NCBI GenBank assembly: GCA_052118425.1
Contig: JBQKHF010000004.1
Reading direction: 5' to 3' (one strand)
DNA length: 64,000 bases
Origin: Roseburia_C sp900315735
GTDB taxonomy: Bacteria; Bacillota; Clostridia; Lachnospirales; Lachnospiraceae
Below the pieces are notes generated by a model. That model saw only the letters and a list, made by a program, of their open reading frames with translations. It did not search any database and was not told the DNA's origin. Position 1 is the first letter of the stretch. Every line of letters begins with the position of its first letter. Below are positions 26,994-36,900 of this stretch, piece by piece. Both the position numbers and the translations under genes were made by a program.

Positions 26994-27741
26994 AGGTAAT
27001 AAGAAAGTAAATGACAGAGAATTAAAACTGATATTTGTATTAGGCGGCATGGTATTGTTTTTCCTGATTTACCAGTTTGGATATCAGAATGCGCAGAAAG
27101 CCAATGATGAGTTAAAGAGCCGGGTGGAAGAAGTGCGTGGAGAAGTAAAGGTTATGCAGACCATGCAGCAGAATGAAGAGACTTATAAAGCATATACCGA
27201 ATCCATGACACAGGAGATGGAAGAGATTATGGATGTAATTCCATCTGAAATCCGTTCAGAAGATAAGATTATGTTTGCAAGAAGCCTTGAGAATAATTAC
27301 GGCCTTCATATTACTGGAGTAGGAATCCAGGAAGATGAAATGGTCTATGAGATGAATGCAGATGGAAATAATCCAACGGATGATGGAAAACTTTTATACC
27401 GTACAGTAGTAAATCTCGACTGTGAGAGTGATTATGCACAGCTTAAGAACTGCCTGCGTGGATTAAAGAGTGGCAATTTTAAACTGTCTGTGGATACTGC
27501 AAGCTTTTCTGCGAACGAAGATACCGGGAAACTGACCGGAACCATGACGGTAAATATGTATTATCTCTATGGAAGTGATAAGCCATATGAACCATTGAGC
27601 ATTGATGGTGTATCTCTTGGAACCAGTAATATTTTCGGAACCGGAACAGGAACCGTTGCTCCGGCAACACCATCTGATACAGGTGCTGCAGCAGACACCA
27701 CAGATACAACAGACACTACCCCGGAAAATACGAATCCGTAA
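26986..27741 (+). CDS. PilO-like pilus assembly protein
   Basis: The protein is 251 aa from ATG 26986, which follows GGGGAGG and overlaps the stop of the PilM-PilN gene; a longer upstream frame is rejected. A short cytoplasmic end, one membrane helix (about 12-30), a coiled coil and a small beta-rich ectodomain match PilO, the partner of PilN. It ends with a Thr/Asp/Pro-rich tail. Identification rests on topology and position more than on sequence. Confidence 0.75.
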   Translation: MNKGNKKVNDRELKLIFVLGGMVLFFLIYQFGYQNAQKANDELKSRVEEVRGEVKVMQTMQQNEETYKAYTESMTQEMEEIMDVIPSEIRSEDKIMFARSLENNYGLHITGVGIQEDEMVYEMNADGNNPTDDGKLLYRTVVNLDCESDYAQLKNCLRGLKSGNFKLSVDTASFSANEDTGKLTGTMTVNMYYLYGSDKPYEPLSIDGVSLGTSNIFGTGTGTVAPATPSDTGAAADTTDTTDTTPENTNP

Positions 27742-27829
27742 GAGACAGCATAAAGCAGTAAAAATAGAAACAGTAAAAAGAAGCAGTAAAGACAAAAAGA
27801 AAAATAGAATGGAAAGGAGCAGAGACAGT

Positions 27830-28933
27830 ATGAACAGCCGAAGAATCGGAAAGACAGACAATAAATTAAATCATGAATTAAATAACCACGGTTTTTCGCT
27901 GGTGGAAATTCTGATTGCAGTAGCAATTCTTGTACTGTGTGCTGTTCCTTTACTGAGAGCATTTGTAGCTTCTGCCCAGAATAATGCTAAGGCGAGACAG
28001 ACCCTGAATGCAACGACTCTTGCAGAGAATATTATGGAAGAAATAAAAGCAGCAGGTGTTGAAGGCTATGGTGTGAAATCGGGAGACACGGTTACGATAG
28101 ATGGTGTGGATCTTCCGGTTTATGAGGCTGAGTATAGCAATTACAGCTTTGATGGCAGGACATATGATGTTAAGGCAGTAATGACACCATCGCAGGAGAC
28201 CTATCTGGATGGTACGGATGAAAAAGCATATAATGCACAGGGTATCCCGGAGATTTCTGTTATGGATGACAGCCGGGATGCTGTTTATGTAGAGGACAAG
28301 AATGCAAGATTTGACATAATAGATGAAAATGCGGATTCGCTGGGCATGAAGGCGGAAGAACTGCTGAATGCATGCAGAACGGAATACCGCTTTGCAGTAA
28401 AGGAAAATCACGGCAGCTATACCGTTACCCAGACGGTAACATACAGTGATGCTTCCGGAAATATAATCGGAACACCCCAGACCGTGACGATATTTGATTC
28501 GGTGCTGACCGGAGCAGATCTCAGAAGTCTTTATGTGTGCTATATTCCGGCACTTCGAACAGCCGGTGATATGTACAGAACGCAGGAGAAGGTGGTAATC
28601 GAAAACAGACAGGATATTCCGGTTGATGTATATCTTATCCGTCAGGGCTCGCAGGATACACCACTTGCAGTCAGTATTATAGAAAGTGCTCCATCAACAG
28701 TGGCAGCAACACAGATTCATACAAATCTTTCTGTAGATGATAAGACAGACATCGGCAGTATAGAACGAAATGGAAGCAGTATTACAGCAGCTACAGCTAA
28801 AAGCGCCTTTGGTTTTCAGAAGATGGGCGAGGCTGCAAAGGCAGATGCAGCCAGACTTTATACAGTAGAAGTAACCGTTAAACCGGTAGATTCGGAAAAA
28901 TCAATTACCTTAACAGGAACGGCAATGAAGTAA
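27830..28933 (+). CDS. Minor pilin, PilV-like
   Basis: The protein is 367 aa from ATG 27830 after AAAGGAG; the open frame continues upstream but without start support. A 21-residue leader ends in Gly before FSLVEILIAVAILVLCAVPLL, with Glu at mature position 5, so it is a substrate of the prepilin peptidase. The globular part is about twice that of the major pilin. It is first of four minor pilin genes that probably form the pilus-initiating tip complex. Confidence 0.85.
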   Translation: MNSRRIGKTDNKLNHELNNHGFSLVEILIAVAILVLCAVPLLRAFVASAQNNAKARQTLNATTLAENIMEEIKAAGVEGYGVKSGDTVTIDGVDLPVYEAEYSNYSFDGRTYDVKAVMTPSQETYLDGTDEKAYNAQGIPEISVMDDSRDAVYVEDKNARFDIIDENADSLGMKAEELLNACRTEYRFAVKENHGSYTVTQTVTYSDASGNIIGTPQTVTIFDSVLTGADLRSLYVCYIPALRTAGDMYRTQEKVVIENRQDIPVDVYLIRQGSQDTPLAVSIIESAPSTVAATQIHTNLSVDDKTDIGSIERNGSSITAATAKSAFGFQKMGEAAKADAARLYTVEVTVKPVDSEKSITLTGTAMK

Positions 28934-28945
28934 GGCGGGAAAACA

Positions 28946-31162
28946 ATGAACAGATGGAAGAAATCACGGGACAATCGAGGAATGTCACTGGTCATGGTCA
29001 TTGGAACAGTGGCACTGGTAAGCATACTGGTGGTTATAGTACTGTCTCTTTCTCTGATGAATATACAGATGAAGTCAGTATATAAGAAGTCTGCGGATAA
29101 TTTCTATGATGCAGAAGCAGCAATGGATGAGATACGTACCGGCCTGCAGCAGGATGTAGCAGATGCAGCAACCACGGCATATCTTTCTGTTATGTCACAA
29201 TATTCTGCCAGCAGTTATCAGGATGCTGTGCGCCAGAGCACCTTCCGGGAATTGTACCGGAAGGAGTTAAAGAAGAAAATCGGGCAGACCATGGATGATA
29301 CCCATTATGATATCGGCTATCTTGAGAATTATATCGGTGCGTCCCACCGTTATGAAGCAGCAACCGGTACCGGAGCCAGACTTACAACACAGGATGGCAA
29401 AGATGCAGATTTTGTGGTAACACAGTCCGGTCTTGTGATTATGAATCTGGAGCTTTCTTATAAGGATGCAGATGCTTATGAGTCAGTTGTAGATACAGAT
29501 CTGGTATTAAGCTATCCACAGGTAAACTTTATCCAGTCAACATCAGTACCGGATTTGCTGAATTACTGTGTGGTAGCAGATGAAGGTGTCTGGGTAAACA
29601 ATGGAAACCGTACACTTACCATGAATGGCAATGTATACGCAGGCGATTATTATACCGGGAGCAGCAGTGACCGGAATGGATTCCACATTGATAACAGTGG
29701 AAGTGTAATGCTTGGACTGCGCAAGACGCTGATTACCAGAGGCGGACTTACGGTAGAAAATAAAGGTTCTTTTACAACGGATACCAAAGCTACGATATGG
29801 GCAGATAATCTCAATGTTTACAGCAATGCGGCTCTGTCCTTATCCGGCAGTACATATGTATCGGATGATTTGACGATTACCGGAAGCGGTGATGTTACCT
29901 TGCGTGGAGAGTATTATGGCTACGGTAATCCGGAGACTGCCAAGGCAGCGGCATCTGTAGTTACAGAAGAAGTCAATGCCAATAAGGCGGCATACAGCAG
30001 TGCCATGATTATCAATGGAATTGCAGACAGTGGCAAGGCAAGTATCCGCATGAATGGATTAAAGACACTGATGTTAGCAGGAAATGCCTATATCGGAAGC
30101 GGCAATGCCATGATGGGAGAGTCCCTGGCTGTAAAGAGCAGCCAGACGGCATATCTTGCACCGGCAGACTGTTTTCTTATAAAGACTACCAATCCCACAA
30201 CGGTAGCGGAAGATTTTATGGCAAAGAGTGATTTTGCAGCAACTCCGGAAAAATATATTAATTATGAAGTGTTAAAAAATTATCATGCTTTTGATATCAC
30301 ACCATTATATAAAGATGGTCTGGTTTATTATTTCTTAAAATTCGAGAATGCAAAGGAAGCAGCGGCATTTGACCTTGCATACTACAATGATGCAGACCAT
30401 GCAGCCACAAGGCAGCAGTACCTGTCTCTTTATGTGGATGATGCAGAATTATCTATCCGGGAGAGCAGCACTGTGGAGAAGATTACCAACGGAAGCATTC
30501 TTGTCTGGGATACAAAAGGAATCCGAACCATTGAGCCGACAACCATAAGTAATGGATTAGACGATATTTATGAGGATGGTTATTATGCCGGACTGCAGAG
30601 CGGCTGGCAGGATATGTATGCTTCTTATAATATTTCACTGACAAAGGATTATGAGAGGCTTACAACGGAGCAGAAAGCAGCCACTGTGTTTGAAAATCTG
30701 GTGGATGTAGACGGACTGAAAAAAATTACCGGTACATCCGGAGCAGTAGAATTTGAATTTACCGATGGGGATGGAGTCCGGCAGGTGGCATACGTAACAG
30801 ATAATGAAGGTGCATCAGCATTGGAGGTGGATGCTTCATTTCTGGGTGGAAAGAATGTACCGCTTATCATTGCAACCGGAGATGTGAAGGTTACAGCAGA
30901 TTACTCCGGCACAATTTTAAGTGGTGGCCAGGTGACCTTTGGCATGCCGGGAAGCAGCAGCTCAACAGTGTCATCTGATATGCAGGATGCTGCCAGAGTC
31001 ATTCAGAATGCCGAATATAAGAAGGGGTCAGATACCTATATTCTGTCACAGGTATTGAAGAACAGCCAGTACTATGTAGGCAGTATTGGAAAGGCATATA
31101 CCGGAGAGGATGCCGTGGATGTAACGAAGCTTGTAACCTATCAGAACTGGTCAAAGGAGTAA
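28946..31162 (+). CDS. Large minor pilin, PilX/GspK-like, lacking Glu5
   Basis: In this 738-aa protein a basic leader ends in RG before MSLVMVIGTVALVSILVVIV. Position 5 of the mature form is Met, not Glu, as in PilX/GspK proteins that sit at the pilus tip. The mature part is very large for the class; the region 190-400 is rich in Ser/Asn/Gly-type beta repeats, suggesting a beta-helix or adhesin fold. It lies 12 nt after the PilV-like gene. Confidence 0.8.
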   Translation: MNRWKKSRDNRGMSLVMVIGTVALVSILVVIVLSLSLMNIQMKSVYKKSADNFYDAEAAMDEIRTGLQQDVADAATTAYLSVMSQYSASSYQDAVRQSTFRELYRKELKKKIGQTMDDTHYDIGYLENYIGASHRYEAATGTGARLTTQDGKDADFVVTQSGLVIMNLELSYKDADAYESVVDTDLVLSYPQVNFIQSTSVPDLLNYCVVADEGVWVNNGNRTLTMNGNVYAGDYYTGSSSDRNGFHIDNSGSVMLGLRKTLITRGGLTVENKGSFTTDTKATIWADNLNVYSNAALSLSGSTYVSDDLTITGSGDVTLRGEYYGYGNPETAKAAASVVTEEVNANKAAYSSAMIINGIADSGKASIRMNGLKTLMLAGNAYIGSGNAMMGESLAVKSSQTAYLAPADCFLIKTTNPTTVAEDFMAKSDFAATPEKYINYEVLKNYHAFDITPLYKDGLVYYFLKFENAKEAAAFDLAYYNDADHAATRQQYLSLYVDDAELSIRESSTVEKITNGSILVWDTKGIRTIEPTTISNGLDDIYEDGYYAGLQSGWQDMYASYNISLTKDYERLTTEQKAATVFENLVDVDGLKKITGTSGAVEFEFTDGDGVRQVAYVTDNEGASALEVDASFLGGKNVPLIIATGDVKVTADYSGTILSGGQVTFGMPGSSSSTVSSDMQDAARVIQNAEYKKGSDTYILSQVLKNSQYYVGSIGKAYTGEDAVDVTKLVTYQNWSKE

Positions 31163-31169
31163 AGATAAG

Positions 31170-31760
31170 ATGCAGAAAGGGAATCGTATAAGCGGAAAAA
31201 AGAATAGTGGATTTTCGATGGTAGAGCTGATTGTTACCGTGGCGATTCTTGCAATTATTTCTGTGGGGGCGTTTCTGCTTACTGGCTCACAGAATGGATG
31301 GAAACTGCGTCATGCTGCGGAAAGACTGGATTCAGCTCTGGATAAAGCTATGGTTCAGTCTATGAGTAAGAGTGATACTGCAGGTCTTATTGTCTATGAA
31401 TTAAATGGAGAATATTATGCAGCAATGATAAAGGAATCCTGCCGGGACGGAAATATTTATCGTGTAACTGAGGACAAGGTGCTGGAAAAGTATTCACTTG
31501 GAAAAGAACCGTTGACGATTACGCTAAGTTATAAAGGAAAAGATGGGACAGCAGTATCAGATGTTGCATTATCCAATCAGGGCAGTGAGAGTAATTTAAG
31601 CAGTGCGGCAGAATTTCTCTATGACAGAAGTACCGGAGCAGTTAAGACCGTAAAGGTAAACAGCGTGGAAAGCTATTATACTGGTATACATTTGAAGTTG
31701 TCAGATCGTGATATGCAGATAAAAATAAGTGCTGCCACCGGAAGACATGAGATACAGTAA
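31170..31760 (+). CDS. Minor pilin, GspH/FimT-like
   Basis: In this 196-aa protein a leader ending in SG is cleaved before FSMVELIVTVAILAIISVGAF, with Glu5 present. The small globular domain has the strand pattern of GspH/FimT pseudopilins. It starts 7 nt after the previous gene. Confidence 0.85.
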   Translation: MQKGNRISGKKNSGFSMVELIVTVAILAIISVGAFLLTGSQNGWKLRHAAERLDSALDKAMVQSMSKSDTAGLIVYELNGEYYAAMIKESCRDGNIYRVTEDKVLEKYSLGKEPLTITLSYKGKDGTAVSDVALSNQGSESNLSSAAEFLYDRSTGAVKTVKVNSVESYYTGIHLKLSDRDMQIKISAATGRHEIQ

Positions 31761-31786
31761 GCAAAAGCAGGGAGGAGGAAAACAAA

Positions 31787-33943
31787 GTGGGCCACAGGAA
31801 ATCTTTAAAGAAGTATTGTGAAATCAGAAAATGCGGGATATATGATAATAAAGGATTTACGCTGGTTGAACTGCTGGTAGGAATTGCGATTGTGGCAATT
31901 GTCGGCGGGTTGATCGGCACATTTTTGATTTTCTCCACAAGAACATATGGAAAAGTAACTGATGAAGCAGACTTACAGGAGGATGCACAGATTCTCCTAT
32001 CCCAGATGGATAATTATATTATCGATACAGACAGTGCGCTTCGTTATTATGCAGATGTATCAGAGAGTGGAAGCGGCACGGAAATCTTAAAGGACAGTCT
32101 TTATCCGGGTGGAGCAGCAGGACTGACCAGAAAATGGCTGGAGATTTATAAGACCACCGATACCGGATATACGAAAGAGACCGTTTTGTGGACAAAATCC
32201 ACAGAGAAGCTTACTTATAAGCAGGAGACAATTGATGCTGCAGGAGCAGTAACCGAGAATATAGAAGAACAGGATCTGGCAACACATGTAACAGATTTTT
32301 CCATTGATTTGACGAAAGTAACTTCGCTGCGTCAGGTAACCGTGTCTGTGGCTCTTGCCAGCGGAGAGAGAAGTTATGGGGCAGATACTACGGTATATCT
32401 GCGTAACCAGATTGTAGTAAATGGAGAACCTTATACACCGGATGCAACACCGGTCATTTCATCGGTACTCAGTGTTAAGGTGCTGCCGCAGACTGTTATG
32501 ATGCGGCCGGGCGGAAGAAAGGCATTTCAGGCAATTGTCTATGGAAATAATTCCCCGTCCCAGGAGGTGACCTGGAGTATATCCGGAAATACCTCTGCTC
32601 TTACCACCATTTCAGCGGATGGTCTGCTGTGGATCAGCATGGATGAGAAGGCAAAGAGTTTAACGGTAACAGCAACATCGGTACAGGATACCACCAAATC
32701 AGGAACGGCAGAAGTAACAGTAGTACATGGCAAGAAACTTTCCTTAGGTCAGATTCGGAAATACTGGCTGCAGCAGGGCGATAATATGTATATCTATGCG
32801 AGAGTAAACGGAACACTGACCGGAAGCATTACCTGGACATGTTCTCCAATCGATTTGCTGACGGTAAATACCACGGACAGTAGTACGATCGTAGCAGGGT
32901 ATCCGTCCTTAGATCTGGTAAATGCCAGAAAGGTTGTGACCGGTGGAAATACACCATTGGGAGAATATACCATTAAGATAAGCGGAACAGTGGATGGACA
33001 GCCGTATGAAGATGTCGTCTATATAGAAATAGTAAAATCATATAAAGATGATCAGGGAACCGGAACTTTGAAATTTGACCGGAAATATGGAATGGATTAT
33101 TGGATACATCCGGGAGATACATTGAATTTGTCCACGATTACGACCCAAACCTTTGGGGAAAATGAAGGCGGTGGAGTAAGAACCTATGAATTTGTTGAAG
33201 GTGGAAATATCGCAAAGGAAGATTATTCTTATACCACATCCGGAAGCTTAAATGAGAATCTTCAGATAAGTGTGGATAAAAATGCAGATGATGGAGAAAT
33301 CTACGTTACCACCAAAACAGGAGTCTATTACACGTATTATGATACGGTAACCGTTCATATTTGTGATTCACTGGATTTCCCATATGTTGTGGAAACAACG
33401 AATGTAACATCCAGCAACAATGATTTCTGGAAACGAATCAATTTCCGTGGACCGGTTAAGATAGCGGAAAGCGAAAGTGACCTTACAAATTTAAGATCAG
33501 GCTTAAATGGCTGGATAGCAAATCAGGGAACGCCGCAGATTGTATCATCAAATCCGGCATGGGCAGATGAAGTGACACTGTCAGGAGTGACGAAGTTTTC
33601 AGAATCCAGTACCGGAACCCTGGGCGCCGGAAAAATCATTAACCTGGAGGGCGTAATTATTATCGACCGAGATGTAACATTCTCAGCACCTTGTATCAGA
33701 ACCACCGGAGATACGGTAATCTATGTAGAAGGAAATCACAGTGTGAATTTTCAGTGGACGGATGCATGCTTAGACAGCCTGATTTATGCACCGGAGGGAA
33801 ATGTAAAATTTACGGTAAATTCAGGATATATCAGAGGTGTAATCATTGCAAGAGAACTTGATATGCAGACCTATAATATGGATTTCTCCTTTATGGAAAA
33901 AGATACAATAATGGATCTGGTTAATACATTGAAGGTAAACTAG
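31787..33943 (+). CDS. Large minor pilin, PilW-like, with bacterial Ig-like (BIG2-type) domains
   Basis: The protein is 718 aa. The start is GTG at 31787, preceded by GGGAGGAGG. A 23-residue leader ends in KG before FTLVELLVGIAIVAIVGGLIG with Glu5. After the pilin part come BIG2-type domains (about 225-310 with VTWSISGN, and about 315-410), then a C-terminal beta-rich region. Surface Ig-like domains on a pilin tip suggest adhesion or extension through the cell wall. Confidence 0.82.
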   Translation: MGHRKSLKKYCEIRKCGIYDNKGFTLVELLVGIAIVAIVGGLIGTFLIFSTRTYGKVTDEADLQEDAQILLSQMDNYIIDTDSALRYYADVSESGSGTEILKDSLYPGGAAGLTRKWLEIYKTTDTGYTKETVLWTKSTEKLTYKQETIDAAGAVTENIEEQDLATHVTDFSIDLTKVTSLRQVTVSVALASGERSYGADTTVYLRNQIVVNGEPYTPDATPVISSVLSVKVLPQTVMMRPGGRKAFQAIVYGNNSPSQEVTWSISGNTSALTTISADGLLWISMDEKAKSLTVTATSVQDTTKSGTAEVTVVHGKKLSLGQIRKYWLQQGDNMYIYARVNGTLTGSITWTCSPIDLLTVNTTDSSTIVAGYPSLDLVNARKVVTGGNTPLGEYTIKISGTVDGQPYEDVVYIEIVKSYKDDQGTGTLKFDRKYGMDYWIHPGDTLNLSTITTQTFGENEGGGVRTYEFVEGGNIAKEDYSYTTSGSLNENLQISVDKNADDGEIYVTTKTGVYYTYYDTVTVHICDSLDFPYVVETTNVTSSNNDFWKRINFRGPVKIAESESDLTNLRSGLNGWIANQGTPQIVSSNPAWADEVTLSGVTKFSESSTGTLGAGKIINLEGVIIIDRDVTFSAPCIRTTGDTVIYVEGNHSVNFQWTDACLDSLIYAPEGNVKFTVNSGYIRGVIIARELDMQTYNMDFSFMEKDTIMDLVNTLKVN

Positions 33944-33973
33944 CTTGTTGAGAAGTAAAAGAGGACAGGATAT

Positions 33974-36900
33974 ATGAAACGGAAGAATTCTTTGAAAAAT
34001 TCCAGAAAGAGAATCATTCAGGCAACGGTAGCAGCAGTAGCCGGTGTAACAGTAGCGGTTGCTGCATTCCGGCCGGTAGAGACTTCGGCAAACGGAGTAC
34101 TGCCGGGTGTGGAAAGCATTGTTGCCCAGAAGATGGCAACAGAGGATAAGACCTATCGGATTTTAGAGATTATGCCGGATGGAGCAGAAAGTGAAATGGG
34201 CTATCTTGCAGCAGGCAGTGAGCCGGTAGTCTTAGAAGATGGAATGTTAGCCTATTTTGCAGAGAATGGCATCGAAAATACGCAGCAGGAGAGAATAAAT
34301 TATATCAACAGCTTAAAGCAGCGTATGGAGGATGAGAAGATTGCATCAGGAGATACATTGGAGACACCGCTGTGCGCAGAGACTTATGAAGAGACTTTTT
34401 TCCCAACAGAGGAGCAGCAGGGCTATTATCAGAAACTTGTATTTCCACAAGAACAGTATGAGACGATTACTGTAGAGGGACATTACGCTTACCGGCAGGA
34501 CTATGATGGAAACTATAATCCCAATGTAGTTTCTTTTTCTTATAATGAAGCAGGAGATTATGCAGTAGAATTTGAGCGGAGAACACCGCTTAAGGATGAA
34601 GCACCATATAACCAGCCATATGAGTATCGGGATAATGGAACGGATGGTTATTATGAAGCAGTTGAAAATCCAATGACAGGTGGTAATTATTACTATATTT
34701 CGGATTTTTATTATGTTGGAGCGGACTCCGGTCATGGACAGTATCTTGCACAGTTAGATGCTGCAAAACCATATTCCTATACGGCATCAGAGGATGGTGC
34801 ATTTGCTTTTGTGCCGGGAACAGCAGAAGAAGACAGCTCAAATCAGTCCTGGCAGGTAGAGATGGGATATGTCTGGTATACCGGCGGAATTTATAATAAT
34901 AATCTGTTCCGGGATTATGTATTAGGCGCATTGTCAAAAGAGGATTTGAAGGTAGAAATAACGGCAGTGACAGAGTCTGAGCTTGCTTCTGTCGATGTAT
35001 CCGATATGGATTTTATTTATATAGGCGGACAGGGCTATGATGCCGGAATGAAATATCAGCTTTCTTCACCAGAGCTTTTGACACAGGTGGATCGAATTTA
35101 TAAGAAAGTATTAGGCAAAGCACCGCTTCTTATCGATTCTACAGTCTTAGAAAGTGCACTTACGGATTATAATACTTCAGACATTGCAAAGCTTGTGGTA
35201 TGGAGTATCCAGAAAGAGTTAAAGGATGAACCGCAATCTGTGGATGCAGCAGAGTTATGTGATGCAGCATCTTTAAACAGTAACTATAATGGCAGTGAGA
35301 CCAATTATGCGGAAAATAATATTTACTGCATGAAGACAGCAGATATAAATGGGGTACGGCAGTATGTATTTACCGATTTGCTGGCAGCTTTTCCACAGGA
35401 AATGCAGGAAGCAGAGGGATTTACGGCGGTGCGGGCATTGATTGAGCAGGAAAATACCCTTCGTACACCGACAGATTATATTGATACGACTTTATCTAAG
35501 ACAATGATATTGCAGTATATTTTGAATTATCCTTATGAGCGTACCTTCAGTGATAAGGAGCAGCTTCGCGTGCTTGATATCGAGCCGGCGATGGGAGCAC
35601 TTTATCTGGATGAAAATGCAGATACGCAGGATGAAAGAATTCTGACGAAGGCGAAACTGGCAGACTGGACAGGTGTTGCCATTGATAATATCAGCATTAC
35701 CCGAATGACTTCAGCAGAGTTCATCGGTAAAATCGAAGACATGAATATGGGATACGACCTGGTTTACTTTGGGCTTGGTTATGCCGGAGAGAATGGAAAT
35801 TCTGATGCAAAGCTTCAGGGGGATTATATGAACCGTGATGCTGAAGGAAATACGGTTTATAATGATTCACTGATGAACGGACTGGTCTATGCACATACCG
35901 GGGATGCATTCTTAAGAAAGGCTATTCTTGGCGGACTTTTAGATACCGATTATGTAGATAATAATACATCGAATTATCTCTATGGAGGCAATCCGGACAG
36001 CTCAAGAGACCCATACGGTGACCGGGATGAGTGGGACAGCGGATTAGGTAAGCTCGTTACCGTAACAAAGACCATCAGTGGTTTCCAGTATGATAATCCA
36101 AAGAATAGAAATGACCGTCAGGAAATTACCGTTACAGTAGGAAATGTAGGAGTATACCGTGCCAGCGGAAATGATATAACAGAGAGCAAGAAACGTGATC
36201 TGGAAGAATTCCTCGGAGCGAAATATCCGGTTCTTTTTGCACAGAATTTTGTGACCACAGAAGGTGAAATCAATGCAAAGGTGGTAGATAATTCTTCTGT
36301 TTTATATCAGTTCGCAAAGGAAAATCTGGCACAGGATAATGTCTTTTACCTGGATACCGAAGGCAAGCCAAATGATGAGAGCAGCTTCCGGTACTATATT
36401 AATATGCCAAAGGTTAAACTTGCCATGCTCAATCCGTCTACCGGAGTAGAAGAGAGTGATACGGCATTAAGTACAGGAACAGCACGTACTACGGATAACA
36501 ATTATGGCAATAAAATAGTAGAAATCCGTACCGATAAGAAGGATTCCGGAGTCTATACGCTGCGTTACCGCTTCCGGATTGACAGTTCCGTAGATGCCAG
36601 TGCGGCTACGGTATATCATGCAGGACTTTATTTTGATATGAATGCCGATGGTAAATTTATCGAAAATGATACCTATTCCGAACGGCAGAAGGACTGCATC
36701 ATTTTTGATGCTTCCGGCAATGAAGTCAACCGGGATGCAGCAGGAGAATATCAGTTGAGCAGCGGACAGGAGTACTATCTTGAGAAAGACATTCCAGGTG
36801 ACTATCGTGGTATGCTGACCTGGAAACTGGAACTGACCCAGACCACCAATGCCTATATCCGTACGGCTAAGACAGGTTATACGATTGTATCAAGACCAGC

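Noticed and set aside
27602..27829. N-terminal extension of the PilV-like minor pilin
   Set aside because: It overlaps the PilO-like gene and would put ~76 residues before the prepilin leader; ATG 27830 follows AAAGGAG and gives a normal leader.
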